This document shows, piece by piece, positions 22,793 to 29,443 of a stretch of DNA of 29,443 nucleotides (the first letter of the stretch is position 1; each line of letters starts with the position of its first letter). Below the pieces are notes generated by a model. The model was not told the DNA's origin. It made no database searches and was given only the letters and a program-made list of their open reading frames with translations. The DNA is taken from the NCBI GenBank assembly GCA_023390415.1, contig JAEWCW010000104.1, positions 1 to 29,443 of the forward strand, read 5' to 3'. The position numbers were made by a program, and so were the translations under genes. Source of the DNA: Pseudomonadota bacterium. GTDB taxonomy: Bacteria; Pseudomonadota; Alphaproteobacteria; Sphingomonadales; Sphingomonadaceae.

Positions 22793-23185
22793 CTATTCCA
22801 CCACGATCCGCCCGCTCATGCCGAGCAGGCGATGCAAGATGTTCGCGCTCCGCATCGGATAACGCCCGCGCGCAGGAACCAGATAGATGGTGCGCCGCTC
22901 GCCCGCTTCCAGGTGGAGGGTGCCGTTGCGGAGCGCCGCCTCGTCGCCCGGGCGGATCCGGGCCGAGCGGAAGAAACCGGGCGCCGAGAAGCTCAGGCTG
23001 CGCTGGCCGGAATTGACGAAACGCAGCGCCACCGGCTGCCCGCCCTGCAGCCGAAGCGGCGCGGGCGCGATGTCGAACGGCTCGAGGAGGACGTCATGAT
23101 CGGCGGACTGACGCCAATCGGTCTCCTGCGCGGCCGCGGGGAGAGCCGCGAAGAGCAGGGCAGCGAGGACAAGCAGCAAGCGCAT
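22793..23185 (-). CDS. Exported cupredoxin-like protein lacking the copper cysteine
   Basis: A 130-residue protein with a signal peptide (MRLLLVLAALLFAALPAAA). The mature part looks like a cupredoxin-type beta-sandwich: FRSARIRPGDEAALRNG, then RYPMRSANILHRLLGMSGRIVVE at the end. In blue copper proteins the last segment carries Cys-x-His-x-Met ligands. Here a His and a Met are present but the expected Cys is absent (Met or Ser lies in its place). It may bind copper in another mode or not at all. It forms a pair with the basic-protein gene downstream. Confidence 0.72.
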   Translation of the reverse strand: MRLLLVLAALLFAALPAAAQETDWRQSADHDVLLEPFDIAPAPLRLQGGQPVALRFVNSGQRSLSFSAPGFFRSARIRPGDEAALRNGTLHLEAGERRTIYLVPARGRYPMRSANILHRLLGMSGRIVVE

Positions 23186-23238
23186 CGGCGGGCGATCCTT
23201 CCTGGTCCACGCCGAATAACATGCCGCTTTCCAATAAC

Positions 23239-24816
23239 CTAGAACCTCAGCGGCTTGACCCGCTTGACTCCGGCGATGGCCTCGAGCGCCGCGACGGTAC
23301 GCCGCTCGACATGGCTGTCGACGGAGACCAAGGCCACCGCCTCCTCGCCCGCCGCCCGGCGGCCGAGGTGGAAGGTCCCGATATTGACGTCGGCCTCGCC
23401 CAAAGTGGTGCCGAGGCGGCCGATGAAGCCGGGGCGGTCCTCGTTGACGATATAGATCATCTCGCCCTCGAGCTCGGCCTCGAGCGGGATCCCGAACATG
23501 TCGACGAGCCGCGGCGCGGCGTTGCCGAACAAGGTGCCGGCGACGCTGACCTCGCCGCCGGGGGTAGTCGCGGTCACCCGAACCAAAGTGTGATAGTCGA
23601 TCTCGCGGTCGTGGCGGACCTCGCGCACGTCGAGCCCGCGCTCGCGCGCCAGGAAGGGCGCATTCACCATGTTCACGCTGTCCGAATAGACGCGCATGAA
23701 GCCGGCGAGGACGGCGCCGGTGATCGGCTTCTGGTTCAGCTGCGCCGCAGCGCCCTCGACCTCGATCGAGAGGCCTGTCGCGGTGAGGCCTTCGACCTGG
23801 CCGACCAACGACCCCAGCTTCTCGGCAAGCTCCATATAGGGGCGCAGCTTCGGCGCCTCCTCGGCCGAGAGCGAGGGCATGTTGAGCGCATTGGTGACCC
23901 CGCCCTTGACCAGGAAATCGGCCATCTGCTCGGCGACCTGGATCGCGACATTGACCTGCGCCTCGGTGGTCGAGGCGCCGAGGTGGGGCGTTGCGACCAG
24001 CCCGGGCGTCCCGAACAGGTCATTGTCCTTGGCCGGCTCCTCGACGAACACGTCAAGCGCGGCGCCGGCGACATGGCCGCTCTCGAGCGCCGCCTTCAGT
24101 GCAGCCTCGTCGATGAGACCGCCCCGCGCGCAATTGACGATCCGCACGCCCTTCTTGGTCTTTGCCAGATTGGCGGCGGAGAGGATGTTGCGGGTCTGGT
24201 CGGTCAGCGGCGTGTGGAGGGTGATGAAATCGGCGCGGCCGAGCAGCTCGTCGAGCGTCACCTTCTCGACTCCGAGGTCGACCGCACGCTCGGGCGTGAG
24301 GAACGGGTCGTAGGCGATCACCTTCATCCGCAGGCCCAGCGCCCGGTCCGCGACGATCGAGCCGATATTCCCGGCGCCGATCAGGCCAAGCGTCTTGTTG
24401 GTGAGCTCGACCCCCATGAACCGGTTCTTCTCCCACTTGCCGGCCTGGGTGGAGGAGTCGGCGGCGGGGAGGTCGCGGGCGAGCGCGAACATCAGTGCGA
24501 TGGCATGCTCGGCGGTGGTGATCGAGTTGCCAAAGGGCGTGTTCATGACGACGACGCCGCGTGCGGTTGCGGCGGGGATGTCGACATTGTCGACCCCGAT
24601 CCCGGCGCGGCCGACCACCTTCAGTTTCGTCGCCGCCTCCAGCAGCTCGGCGGTCACCTTGGTCGCCGAGCGGATGGCGAGGCCGTCATAATCGCCGATG
24701 ATGGCCTTGAGCTCGTCTTTCGACAGGCCGGGCTTCTCGTCGACCTCGATTCCGTTGGCGCGGAAGATGTCGGCGGCGTTCGGATCCATCGGATCCGAGA
24801 TCAGGACCTTGGGCAT
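23239..24816 (-). CDS. serA: D-3-phosphoglycerate dehydrogenase
   Basis: SerA oxidises 3-phosphoglycerate to 3-phosphohydroxypyruvate with NAD+, the first step of serine synthesis. The 525-residue protein is the long form with a regulatory ACT domain. The NAD fold shows GAGNIGS (Gly147-Gly152). Catalytic residues are Arg231 (in NCARGG), Glu260 (FVEEP) and His278 (PHLGAS). An intervening ASB-type domain follows, then a C-terminal ACT domain (YIVNEDRPGFIGRLGTTLGE). serC lies directly upstream with a 10-base gap, so the two form one operon, probably under the serC leader. Confidence 0.97.
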   Translation of the reverse strand: MPKVLISDPMDPNAADIFRANGIEVDEKPGLSKDELKAIIGDYDGLAIRSATKVTAELLEAATKLKVVGRAGIGVDNVDIPAATARGVVVMNTPFGNSITTAEHAIALMFALARDLPAADSSTQAGKWEKNRFMGVELTNKTLGLIGAGNIGSIVADRALGLRMKVIAYDPFLTPERAVDLGVEKVTLDELLGRADFITLHTPLTDQTRNILSAANLAKTKKGVRIVNCARGGLIDEAALKAALESGHVAGAALDVFVEEPAKDNDLFGTPGLVATPHLGASTTEAQVNVAIQVAEQMADFLVKGGVTNALNMPSLSAEEAPKLRPYMELAEKLGSLVGQVEGLTATGLSIEVEGAAAQLNQKPITGAVLAGFMRVYSDSVNMVNAPFLARERGLDVREVRHDREIDYHTLVRVTATTPGGEVSVAGTLFGNAAPRLVDMFGIPLEAELEGEMIYIVNEDRPGFIGRLGTTLGEADVNIGTFHLGRRAAGEEAVALVSVDSHVERRTVAALEAIAGVKRVKPLRF

Positions 24817-24826
24817 TCGTCGTTCC

Positions 24827-25969
24827 TCAACCTTGGCTGGCTTGGTGGAAGGCCCAATCGAGCCAGGGGCCGAGCTTCTCGATGTCGGCGGTATCGACGG
24901 TGGCGCCGCACCAGATGCGAAGGCCCGGCGGCGCGTCGCGATAGGAAGCGACGTCGTAAGCCGCCCCCTCGGCCTCGAGCAGAGCCGCCATGCGCTTGAC
25001 CAGCGCCATCTGCGCCTCGGCCTCGCCGGCTTCCGCGAACTTCAGACAGATGCTGGTGTTGGAGCGGGTCGCGGGGTCCCGGGCGAGGTGCTCGATCCAG
25101 GGCGTCTCGCGCACCCATGCGTCGAGCGCCGCCGCATTGGCATCGGCCCGCGCGCAGAGCGCTTGAAGGCCGCCGAGGCCCTCGGCCCATTCCAGCGCCC
25201 AGATATAATCCTCGACGGCGAGCATCGACGGCGTGTTGATCGTCTCGCCCCTGAAGATGCCCTCGATCAGCTTTCCGCCTTTCGTCAGGCGGAAGATCTT
25301 GGGGAGCGGCCAGGCCGGAACGTGGCTTTCGAGCCGCTCGACGGCGCGCGGGCCGAGGACCAGCATGCCGTGGCCGCCCTCGCCGCCCAAAGCCTTCTGC
25401 CAGGAGAAGGTGGCGACATCGATCTTCGCCCAGTCGAGCCGCTGCGCGAAGGCCGCGGAAGTCGCGTCGGCGATGGTGAGGCCGGCGCGGTCGTCGGCGA
25501 TCCAGTCGCCGTTGGGAACGCGGACACCCGATGTGGTGCCGTTCCAGGTGAACACGACGTCCGACGCCGGATCGACGGCGCCGAGGTCCGGAAGCTCGCC
25601 ATAATCGGCGCGCATCACGGTCGCATCGAGCCGGAGCTGCTTGACGACGTCGGTCGCCCAGCCCTCGCCGAAGCTCTCCCAGGCAAGCAAGGTCACCGGC
25701 TTCGGGCCGAGCAGGCCCCAGAGCGCCATCTCGACCGCGCCCGTATCGGACGCCGGGACGATCCCGATCCGGTGCGTGTCCGGCACCTCCAGCACCTGCC
25801 GGGTGAGGTCGATCGCACGGGCGAGCCGCGTCTTGCCGATCTTGCCGCGATGCGAGCGGCCGAGGGAGTCGATGCCGAGCTTGTCGGGGGCCCAGCCCGG
25901 CGGCTTCGCGCAGGGGCCGGAAGAGAAATACGGACGTGCGGGGCGCACCTCCGGCTTGGGGATCGTCAC
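24827..25969 (-). CDS. serC: Phosphoserine aminotransferase
   Basis: SerC is a PLP enzyme that makes phosphoserine from 3-phosphohydroxypyruvate and glutamate. This 380-residue protein is the alphaproteobacterial/archaeal-type SerC. The PLP lysine is Lys192 (TFSWQKALGG), with Asp168 (IADATS) supporting the cofactor and an FTWNGTTSGVR loop. The start is a GTG at 25969, chosen because GGAAGGAGAG stands 7 bases ahead and MTIPKPEVRPARPYFSSGP is the family's normal beginning. Open frame upstream of this is not used. The ribosome binding site lies inside a hairpin, as in the serC leader RNA of alphaproteobacteria. Confidence 0.95.
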   Translation of the reverse strand: MTIPKPEVRPARPYFSSGPCAKPPGWAPDKLGIDSLGRSHRGKIGKTRLARAIDLTRQVLEVPDTHRIGIVPASDTGAVEMALWGLLGPKPVTLLAWESFGEGWATDVVKQLRLDATVMRADYGELPDLGAVDPASDVVFTWNGTTSGVRVPNGDWIADDRAGLTIADATSAAFAQRLDWAKIDVATFSWQKALGGEGGHGMLVLGPRAVERLESHVPAWPLPKIFRLTKGGKLIEGIFRGETINTPSMLAVEDYIWALEWAEGLGGLQALCARADANAAALDAWVRETPWIEHLARDPATRSNTSICLKFAEAGEAEAQMALVKRMAALLEAEGAAYDVASYRDAPPGLRIWCGATVDTADIEKLGPWLDWAFHQASQG

Positions 25970-25975
25970 TGTCAG

Positions 25976-26024
25976 TCTCTCCTTCCAGAGAGCGCGCGCC
26001 GCGTTGGGACGGCGTGGCCCGCCG
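25976..26024 (-). ncRNA. serC leader RNA (cis-regulatory)
   Basis: Two hairpins lie between the promoter and serC. The first pairs CGGCG with CGCCG (26010-26024, 5-base loop). The second pairs TCTCT with AGAGA (25976-25991) around a GGAAGG loop, and this loop plus right arm is the Shine-Dalgarno of serC. A conserved 'serC leader' motif upstream of serC-serA in alphaproteobacteria is described as having its last stem over the ribosome binding site, which matches. I could not score it against the published model. Confidence 0.6.
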
Positions 26025-26027
26025 ACG

Positions 26028-26055
26028 GGGATAGAGGGCAGGGGCTTCCTGTCAA
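26028..26055 (-). promoter_or_regulatory. Promoter of the serC-serA operon
   Basis: On the minus strand, a perfect TTGACA (-35, 26050-26055) is followed after 16 bases by TATCCC (-10, 26028-26033). Transcription would begin near 26020, giving a leader of about 50 bases that holds both hairpins. Confidence 0.6.
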
Positions 26056-26102
26056 CCCGGTGGCCTTGACCGGCGCGGCCGCCGCGCCGCAAAGTCGCGA
26101 CG

Positions 26103-26765
26103 ATGCGGTGGGCGGTTGTTCCGGTTCTTGCCCTTGGGCTCTTCGGGTGCATCCCGCGCTCTGCGCCGCCGCGGACGGAGGCGCCGCAGCGACCGGCGGC
26201 GCAGACTCCGCTGCCGCGAACCCCGCAGAGCGCGGACACGCTTCAATGCCATGCCGCGCTCACGCGGGAGGGAGTGCAGTTCCGGCCTCTGCCCGATCGC
26301 GAGTTCGGCGGCGGCTGCACGGCGATCGGCGCCGTCCAGCTCACCGAGATCGGCACACCAGTCACCAATCTCGGCGCGATGCGCTGCCCGCTCGCCCGCA
26401 CCTTCGCGTCTTGGGTGCGCGACGCTGTGCAGCCCGAGGCGGCGCGAACGCTCGGGAGCCCGGTGCGGCGGATCGAAAGCTTCGGCACCTATGCCTGCCG
26501 CCCGGTCAATTCGCAGTCCGGCGCGCGGCTCAGCGAGCATGCCTTCGCCAATGCGGTCGATGTCGCGGTGTTCGTGCTCGCGGACGGCCGGCAGATCAGC
26601 GTCAAGGACGGCTGGAACGGCGAGGACGGCCGGGCGCGTACCTTCCTCCGAGCGGTCCACCGTGCCGGCTGCGCCCGGTTCAGCGTCGGCCTCTCGCCCG
26701 ATTCCGACGCCTTCCACCAGGACCATCTTCATTTCGACTTGGGCCGCGGGCCATATTGTCGCTAA
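26103..26765 (+). CDS. Extensin-like lipoprotein
   Basis: A 220-residue protein with a lipoprotein signal (LFGC, Cys16) and a Pro-rich linker. An extensin-like C-terminal domain (PF06904 type) follows, seen in SEHAFANAVDVAVF and DHLHFDLGRG near the end. The domain shares the His/Asp layout of LAS/M15-type peptidoglycan metallopeptidases, so a role in cell-wall remodelling is plausible but unproven. Six cysteines occur in the mature part, several in conserved positions (QCHAAL, GGCTAI, MRCPLA, YACRPV, GCARFS, PYCR). It is divergent from serC across a 133-base gap. Confidence 0.88.
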   Translation: MRWAVVPVLALGLFGCIPRSAPPRTEAPQRPAAQTPLPRTPQSADTLQCHAALTREGVQFRPLPDREFGGGCTAIGAVQLTEIGTPVTNLGAMRCPLARTFASWVRDAVQPEAARTLGSPVRRIESFGTYACRPVNSQSGARLSEHAFANAVDVAVFVLADGRQISVKDGWNGEDGRARTFLRAVHRAGCARFSVGLSPDSDAFHQDHLHFDLGRGPYCR

Positions 26766-26774
26766 TGGGCGGCA

Positions 26775-27641
26775 ATGACTGAGACGACACCGATCCCGCC
26801 GAAGCGGCTTTTCCCGGATGCGCGCGAGGAGGCGGAGACCGCCAAGCACCAGGCGACGATCCCGCAGACCGAGCATCCCGCCTATCGCCTGGCCTTCCAG
26901 GACATGGACTTCCTGCTGCGCGAGGATCTCCGCCCCGTGCGCTTCCAGCTCGAGCTGCTGAAGCCGGAGCTACTGCTCGACGAGGCCGGAATCGCCTCGA
27001 CCTTCGTCTTCTACGGCTCGGCGCGGATTCCCGAGCCGGAGCGCGCCGACGCGCTGATCGCTGCGGCTGCCACCGACCAGCAGCGCCTGATCGCCGAGCG
27101 GCTCAAGGCCAAGTCCCATTATTACGACGTCGCGCGCAATCTTGCGCGGATGGCGAGCCGGAGCGGGCTCGACGAGGACGGGCGGCGCCATTTCGTCGTC
27201 TGCTCGGGGGGAGGCCCCTCGATCATGGAGGCGGCGAACCGGGGCGCCTGCGACGAGAATGCGGAATCGATCGGCCTCAACATCGTGCTCCCGCACGAGC
27301 AGGCGCCCAATCCGTTCGTCACGCCTGCGCTCAGCTTCCAGTTCCACTATTTCGCGCTCCGCAAGATGCACTTCCTGCTGCGCGCCCGCGCGGTCGCCGT
27401 CTTCCCGGGCGGCTTCGGCACGTTCGACGAGGCGTTCGAACTCCTCACCCTGATCCAGACCGGCAAGGTCAAGCCGATCCCGATCCTGTTCTTCGGGCGC
27501 GAATTCTGGGAGCGGGTGATGAATTTCGAGGCCCTGGTGGAGGAAGGAGTCGTCTCGCCGGACGACCTCAAGCTCTTCCGCTACGTCGAGACCGCCGAGG
27601 AAGCCTGGTCGCACGTCTGCGAACATTATTCCTGCTGCTAG
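26775..27641 (+). CDS. LOG-family (TIGR00730-type) protein
   Basis: A 288-residue protein of the LOG (lysine decarboxylase-like) family. The hallmark PGGFGTFDEAFE and the GGGPSIMEAANRGA loop are both present. Plant LOG enzymes cleave cytokinin ribotides to free bases; bacterial members are often nucleotide 5'-monophosphate phosphoribohydrolases. This is a longer variant with an N-terminal extension of about 70 residues (FQDMDFLLREDLRPVRFQLE). The start ATG lies 9 bases after the extensin gene, so the two are probably co-transcribed. The C-terminus ends in an unusual SCC. Confidence 0.9.
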   Translation: MTETTPIPPKRLFPDAREEAETAKHQATIPQTEHPAYRLAFQDMDFLLREDLRPVRFQLELLKPELLLDEAGIASTFVFYGSARIPEPERADALIAAAATDQQRLIAERLKAKSHYYDVARNLARMASRSGLDEDGRRHFVVCSGGGPSIMEAANRGACDENAESIGLNIVLPHEQAPNPFVTPALSFQFHYFALRKMHFLLRARAVAVFPGGFGTFDEAFELLTLIQTGKVKPIPILFFGREFWERVMNFEALVEEGVVSPDDLKLFRYVETAEEAWSHVCEHYSCC

Positions 27642-27653
27642 GGCCGGCGGCCC
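27641..27653. terminator. GC-rich hairpin between convergent genes
   Basis: GGGCC (27641-27645), GGC, GGCCC (27649-27653) make a short perfect stem in the 18 bases between the LOG gene's TAG and the TAG of the convergent gene at 27660. It lacks a T-run, so termination strength is doubtful. Confidence 0.35.
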
Positions 27654-27659
27654 CCGGGC

Positions 27660-28220
27660 CTAGATCGCCGGTCGATCGGCGCGCCGGGCGCTGGCGAGAA
27701 AGGCCCCCAGCATCTCGCGACCGTGCGTGCCGATGATCCGGTTGAGGTTGGCTGCGATCTGCGCTTCTTCGCCGGTCGCCCCTTCTGCGCCTTCCACCTC
27801 GGTCGTCATCGTGACCCTGCTGCCGTCTCCGTCCGCATCCGGAGCGATTGCGATGCGGTAATTGGCCGCGACGCGGGTCGATGCGAATCCGGCGCGGATG
27901 CGGGCACCGTCGACGAAGACATGGGCGGTCAGGATCAGATCGCCGTGGCGGGCGATCGGTGCGAGCTTCGGCTCTCGGGCGATCTCGTAGTGCGGAACGA
28001 CCTGACGGAAACGATCGCCGTCGTCAGCCCTCGAAACGAGCGTCAGTCCGTCGGCGCGCAAGGTGGCGCGGATCCCCTCGACCACCTCGGCTGGCGCCGC
28101 ATCCACCTGGCGAGAAATCTCGCCGTCGCTGGCGCTTGCGCTGCCGCCCGCGCTGCCGCCGCGCGCGAGGAAACCGCCGGCCAGCAAAAGGGCAATGAAG
28201 AACGCGAAGATCATGCGCAT
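27660..28220 (-). CDS. Exported or membrane-anchored SRPBCC-like protein
   Basis: A 186-residue protein with an N-terminal hydrophobic segment (MRMIFAFFIALLLAGGFLA). The rest looks like a START/SRPBCC-type ligand-binding fold (ISRQVDAAPAEVVEGIRATL at the start, alternating strands, and the C-terminal helix EEAQIAANLNRIIGTHGREMLGAFLASA). Family assignment is by overall pattern and is not certain. The ATG at 28220 is chosen over an earlier in-frame start because of GGGAG ahead of it. It is convergent with the LOG gene and divergent from the alpha/beta hydrolase. Confidence 0.65.
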   Translation of the reverse strand: MRMIFAFFIALLLAGGFLARGGSAGGSASASDGEISRQVDAAPAEVVEGIRATLRADGLTLVSRADDGDRFRQVVPHYEIAREPKLAPIARHGDLILTAHVFVDGARIRAGFASTRVAANYRIAIAPDADGDGSRVTMTTEVEGAEGATGEEAQIAANLNRIIGTHGREMLGAFLASARRADRPAI

Positions 28221-28286
28221 CGAGGCACTCCCACCCAGCTGCACGAAGGCTAGCCCCGCGCGGTTAAAAACCGATTTAGCCCAACT

Positions 28287-28307
28287 TGAACATTGACTCA
28301 TGTTTCA
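28287..28307. promoter_or_regulatory. Imperfect palindrome ahead of the hydrolase gene
   Basis: TGAACAT (28287-28293) and ATGTTTCA (28300-28307) are near-complementary with one base inserted, around TGACTC. It lies in the divergent gap between the SRPBCC-like gene and the alpha/beta hydrolase. An operator is possible; the binder is unknown. Confidence 0.25.
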
Positions 28308-28377
28308 CATAAGGGCATGAGCGCACACGAGGCGACGGCTCCGATCGAGAGAGGCTGCGCCGGGGGATGAGGGCGTT

Positions 28378-29217
28378 TTGGGGCTTTTCACGGCATCGGA
28401 TGGCGTGCGCATCGCCTATCGCGACGAAGGCGCCGGGCGTCCACTCGTATTCCTTCACGGGCTGATGGCCCATGGCGGATTCTTCCGCGCGCAGGACGAG
28501 CTCGCCGGCGACTTCCGGCTGATCAACATCGACCTTCGCGGCCAGGGCCAGTCCCCGGCCCCTGCGGAGAGCCTGAATGTCGAGCGGCTCGCCGCCGACG
28601 TCGCCGAACTGGTCGAGGCGCTGGACCTGGATGGCGCGATCGGGATCGGCTGGTCGCTGGGCGCGACCGTGCTCTGGAATGTCCTCGCCGGGCCCGCCGG
28701 ACGGCGCTTCGACGGCGCGATCGTCGTGGACATGACTGCCCGCGTCATGAACGACGCGAGCTGGTCGCTGGGGCTCGACCCGGAGGCGTGCGAGCTTCGC
28801 AGCGCCGCGATGAAGGCCGATTTCGTCGCCTTCGCAGCCCAAGCCGGGCAGGCCATCTTCGCGCAGCCGGTCGCGCCGGAGCGCCAGGCGGACGCCGACT
28901 GGGCGAGCGCGGAATTCGCCCGCAACGACCCCGCCGCGATTCTCGCCCTTTGGGAATCGCTCGTTGCGCTCGATGCCCGGCCTTTGCTGGACCGCATCGA
29001 CCACCCGACCCTCGTCATCCACGGCGCCCGCTCGCAGCTCTACGACGACGCCACCGCCGATCATCTCGTCCGCACCCTCGCCAATGCCCGCGCCGTCGAG
29101 TTCGCGGCCTCGGGCCATGCGCCGCAGATCGAGCAAGCTGAACTGTTCAACCGCACCATCCGCGAATTCGCCGCCGAGCTGCGTCGCTCCCCGGCCAATC
29201 ACACCACCGACGTTTGA
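28378..29217 (+). CDS. Alpha/beta hydrolase
   Basis: A 279-residue alpha/beta-hydrolase-fold enzyme. The nucleophile elbow is G91-W-S93-L-G95, the oxyanion loop is FLHGLMAHGG, Asp223 or Asp224 (SQLYDD) is the likely acid, and His247 (SGHAPQ) the base. All triad elements are present. The substrate class (ester, lactone or similar) cannot be read. It begins at a TTG with GAGGG a few bases upstream; the ATG nearby is out of frame. It is followed after 11 bases by a TonB-dependent receptor gene with a GAGGAGG ribosome binding site, so the pair probably imports and hydrolyses one nutrient. Confidence 0.87.
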   Translation: MGLFTASDGVRIAYRDEGAGRPLVFLHGLMAHGGFFRAQDELAGDFRLINIDLRGQGQSPAPAESLNVERLAADVAELVEALDLDGAIGIGWSLGATVLWNVLAGPAGRRFDGAIVVDMTARVMNDASWSLGLDPEACELRSAAMKADFVAFAAQAGQAIFAQPVAPERQADADWASAEFARNDPAAILALWESLVALDARPLLDRIDHPTLVIHGARSQLYDDATADHLVRTLANARAVEFAASGHAPQIEQAELFNRTIREFAAELRRSPANHTTDV

Positions 29218-29228
29218 GGAGGAACGCC

Positions 29229-29443
29229 ATGTCCCGCAGAACCAGCATCCACACCGTCCTGAGGCTCGGAACCGCCGTCGCCGCGCTCGCCGCAGCGACC
29301 CCGCTCTACGCCCAGGACCAGACCCCCGTCACCGACGAGGAGCAGGCCGCCGCCGCCAATGAGGGCGAGGCGACCGCTGCCGCCGGCCAGGGCTCGGCCG
29401 ACATCGTCGTCACCGCCCGCCGCCGCGCGGAGAACCTCCAGGA
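29229..29443 (+). CDS. TonB-dependent receptor, N-terminal part
   Basis: The first 71 codons of an outer-membrane TonB-dependent receptor that runs off the window. The signal peptide is followed by cleavage near LYAQ. An Ala/Glu-rich segment and the TonB box (DIVVTARRRAENLQ) come next, as is typical of sphingomonad receptors that take up siderophores or carbohydrate and aromatic compounds. GAGGAGG precedes the ATG. Downstream plug and barrel domains lie outside the window. It is paired with the alpha/beta hydrolase. Confidence 0.88.
   Translation, partial: MSRRTSIHTVLRLGTAVAALAAATPLYAQDQTPVTDEEQAAAANEGEATAAAGQGSADIVVTARRRAENLQ

Noticed and set aside
23221..26782. Very long plus-strand frames opposite serA, serC and the extensin gene.
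   Set aside because: They are antisense or frame shadows of recognised genes and show no domains. The true coding frames have conserved active sites.

Overview
The window is GC-rich chromosomal DNA of an alphaproteobacterium, most likely a sphingomonad (Sphingomonas or a relative). This is inferred from the protein families: an alphaproteobacterial-type serC-serA pair, a TonB-dependent receptor whose TonB box reads DIVVTARRR, a yfgM-bamB-der cluster, a fatty-acid-2-hydroxylase-like enzyme, and an EcfG-type stress promoter. No tRNA, rRNA, CRISPR array, insertion sequence or prophage is visible. Almost all of it is ordinary core and envelope gene content.

Layout. 174-4569 (+): TPR membrane protein, bamB, a DUF3592-like membrane protein and der, which is the yfgM-bamB-der order with one inserted gene. 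4638-5750 (+): a PilZ protein and a secreted protein of unknown function. 5747-7760 (-): a DUF418 membrane protein, bacterioferritin (bfr) and its ferredoxin (bfd), with a Fur-like palindrome ahead of bfd. 7860-8039 (+): a small disordered protein behind a consensus EcfG promoter. 8036-9462 (-): radC overlapping a membrane-protein gene, then a small helical protein. 9531-10373: a membrane-anchored LuxR-type regulator divergent from a 65-aa protein. 10476-11701 (-): two exported proteins carrying three copies of one Cys-paired domain. 11764-20786 (-): nine co-directional genes: lptF, lptG, a Wzx-like flippase, a small membrane protein, an MmgE/PrpD protein, a nucleotidyltransferase, an FA2H-like hydroxylase, a YdeI-family protein and a large GNAT protein. 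20902-23185: an orphan two-domain spore-coat-U protein, a CHRD lipoprotein, a basic protein and a cupredoxin-like protein without the usual copper cysteine. 23239-26055 (-): serC-serA with a leader RNA and promoter. 26103-29443: extensin-like lipoprotein, LOG-family protein, an SRPBCC-like exported protein, an alpha/beta hydrolase, and the start of a TonB-dependent receptor cut by the window edge.

The most interesting possibility is that the 11.7-20.8 kb block is an envelope-lipid locus. Sphingomonads make glycosphingolipids in place of classical LPS, with 2-hydroxylated acyl chains in the ceramide. The block pairs lipid-export genes (lptFG, flippase) with an FA2H/Scs7-like hydroxylase, a GNAT protein of the broad type that includes the bacterial ceramide synthase, and a nucleotidyltransferase that could make an activated head group. 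This is inference from family and gene order and is not proven by the sequence. The regulatory signals (EcfG promoter plus Fur box in one intergenic region, the serC leader, and two hairpins that bury Shine-Dalgarno sequences) are directly readable.
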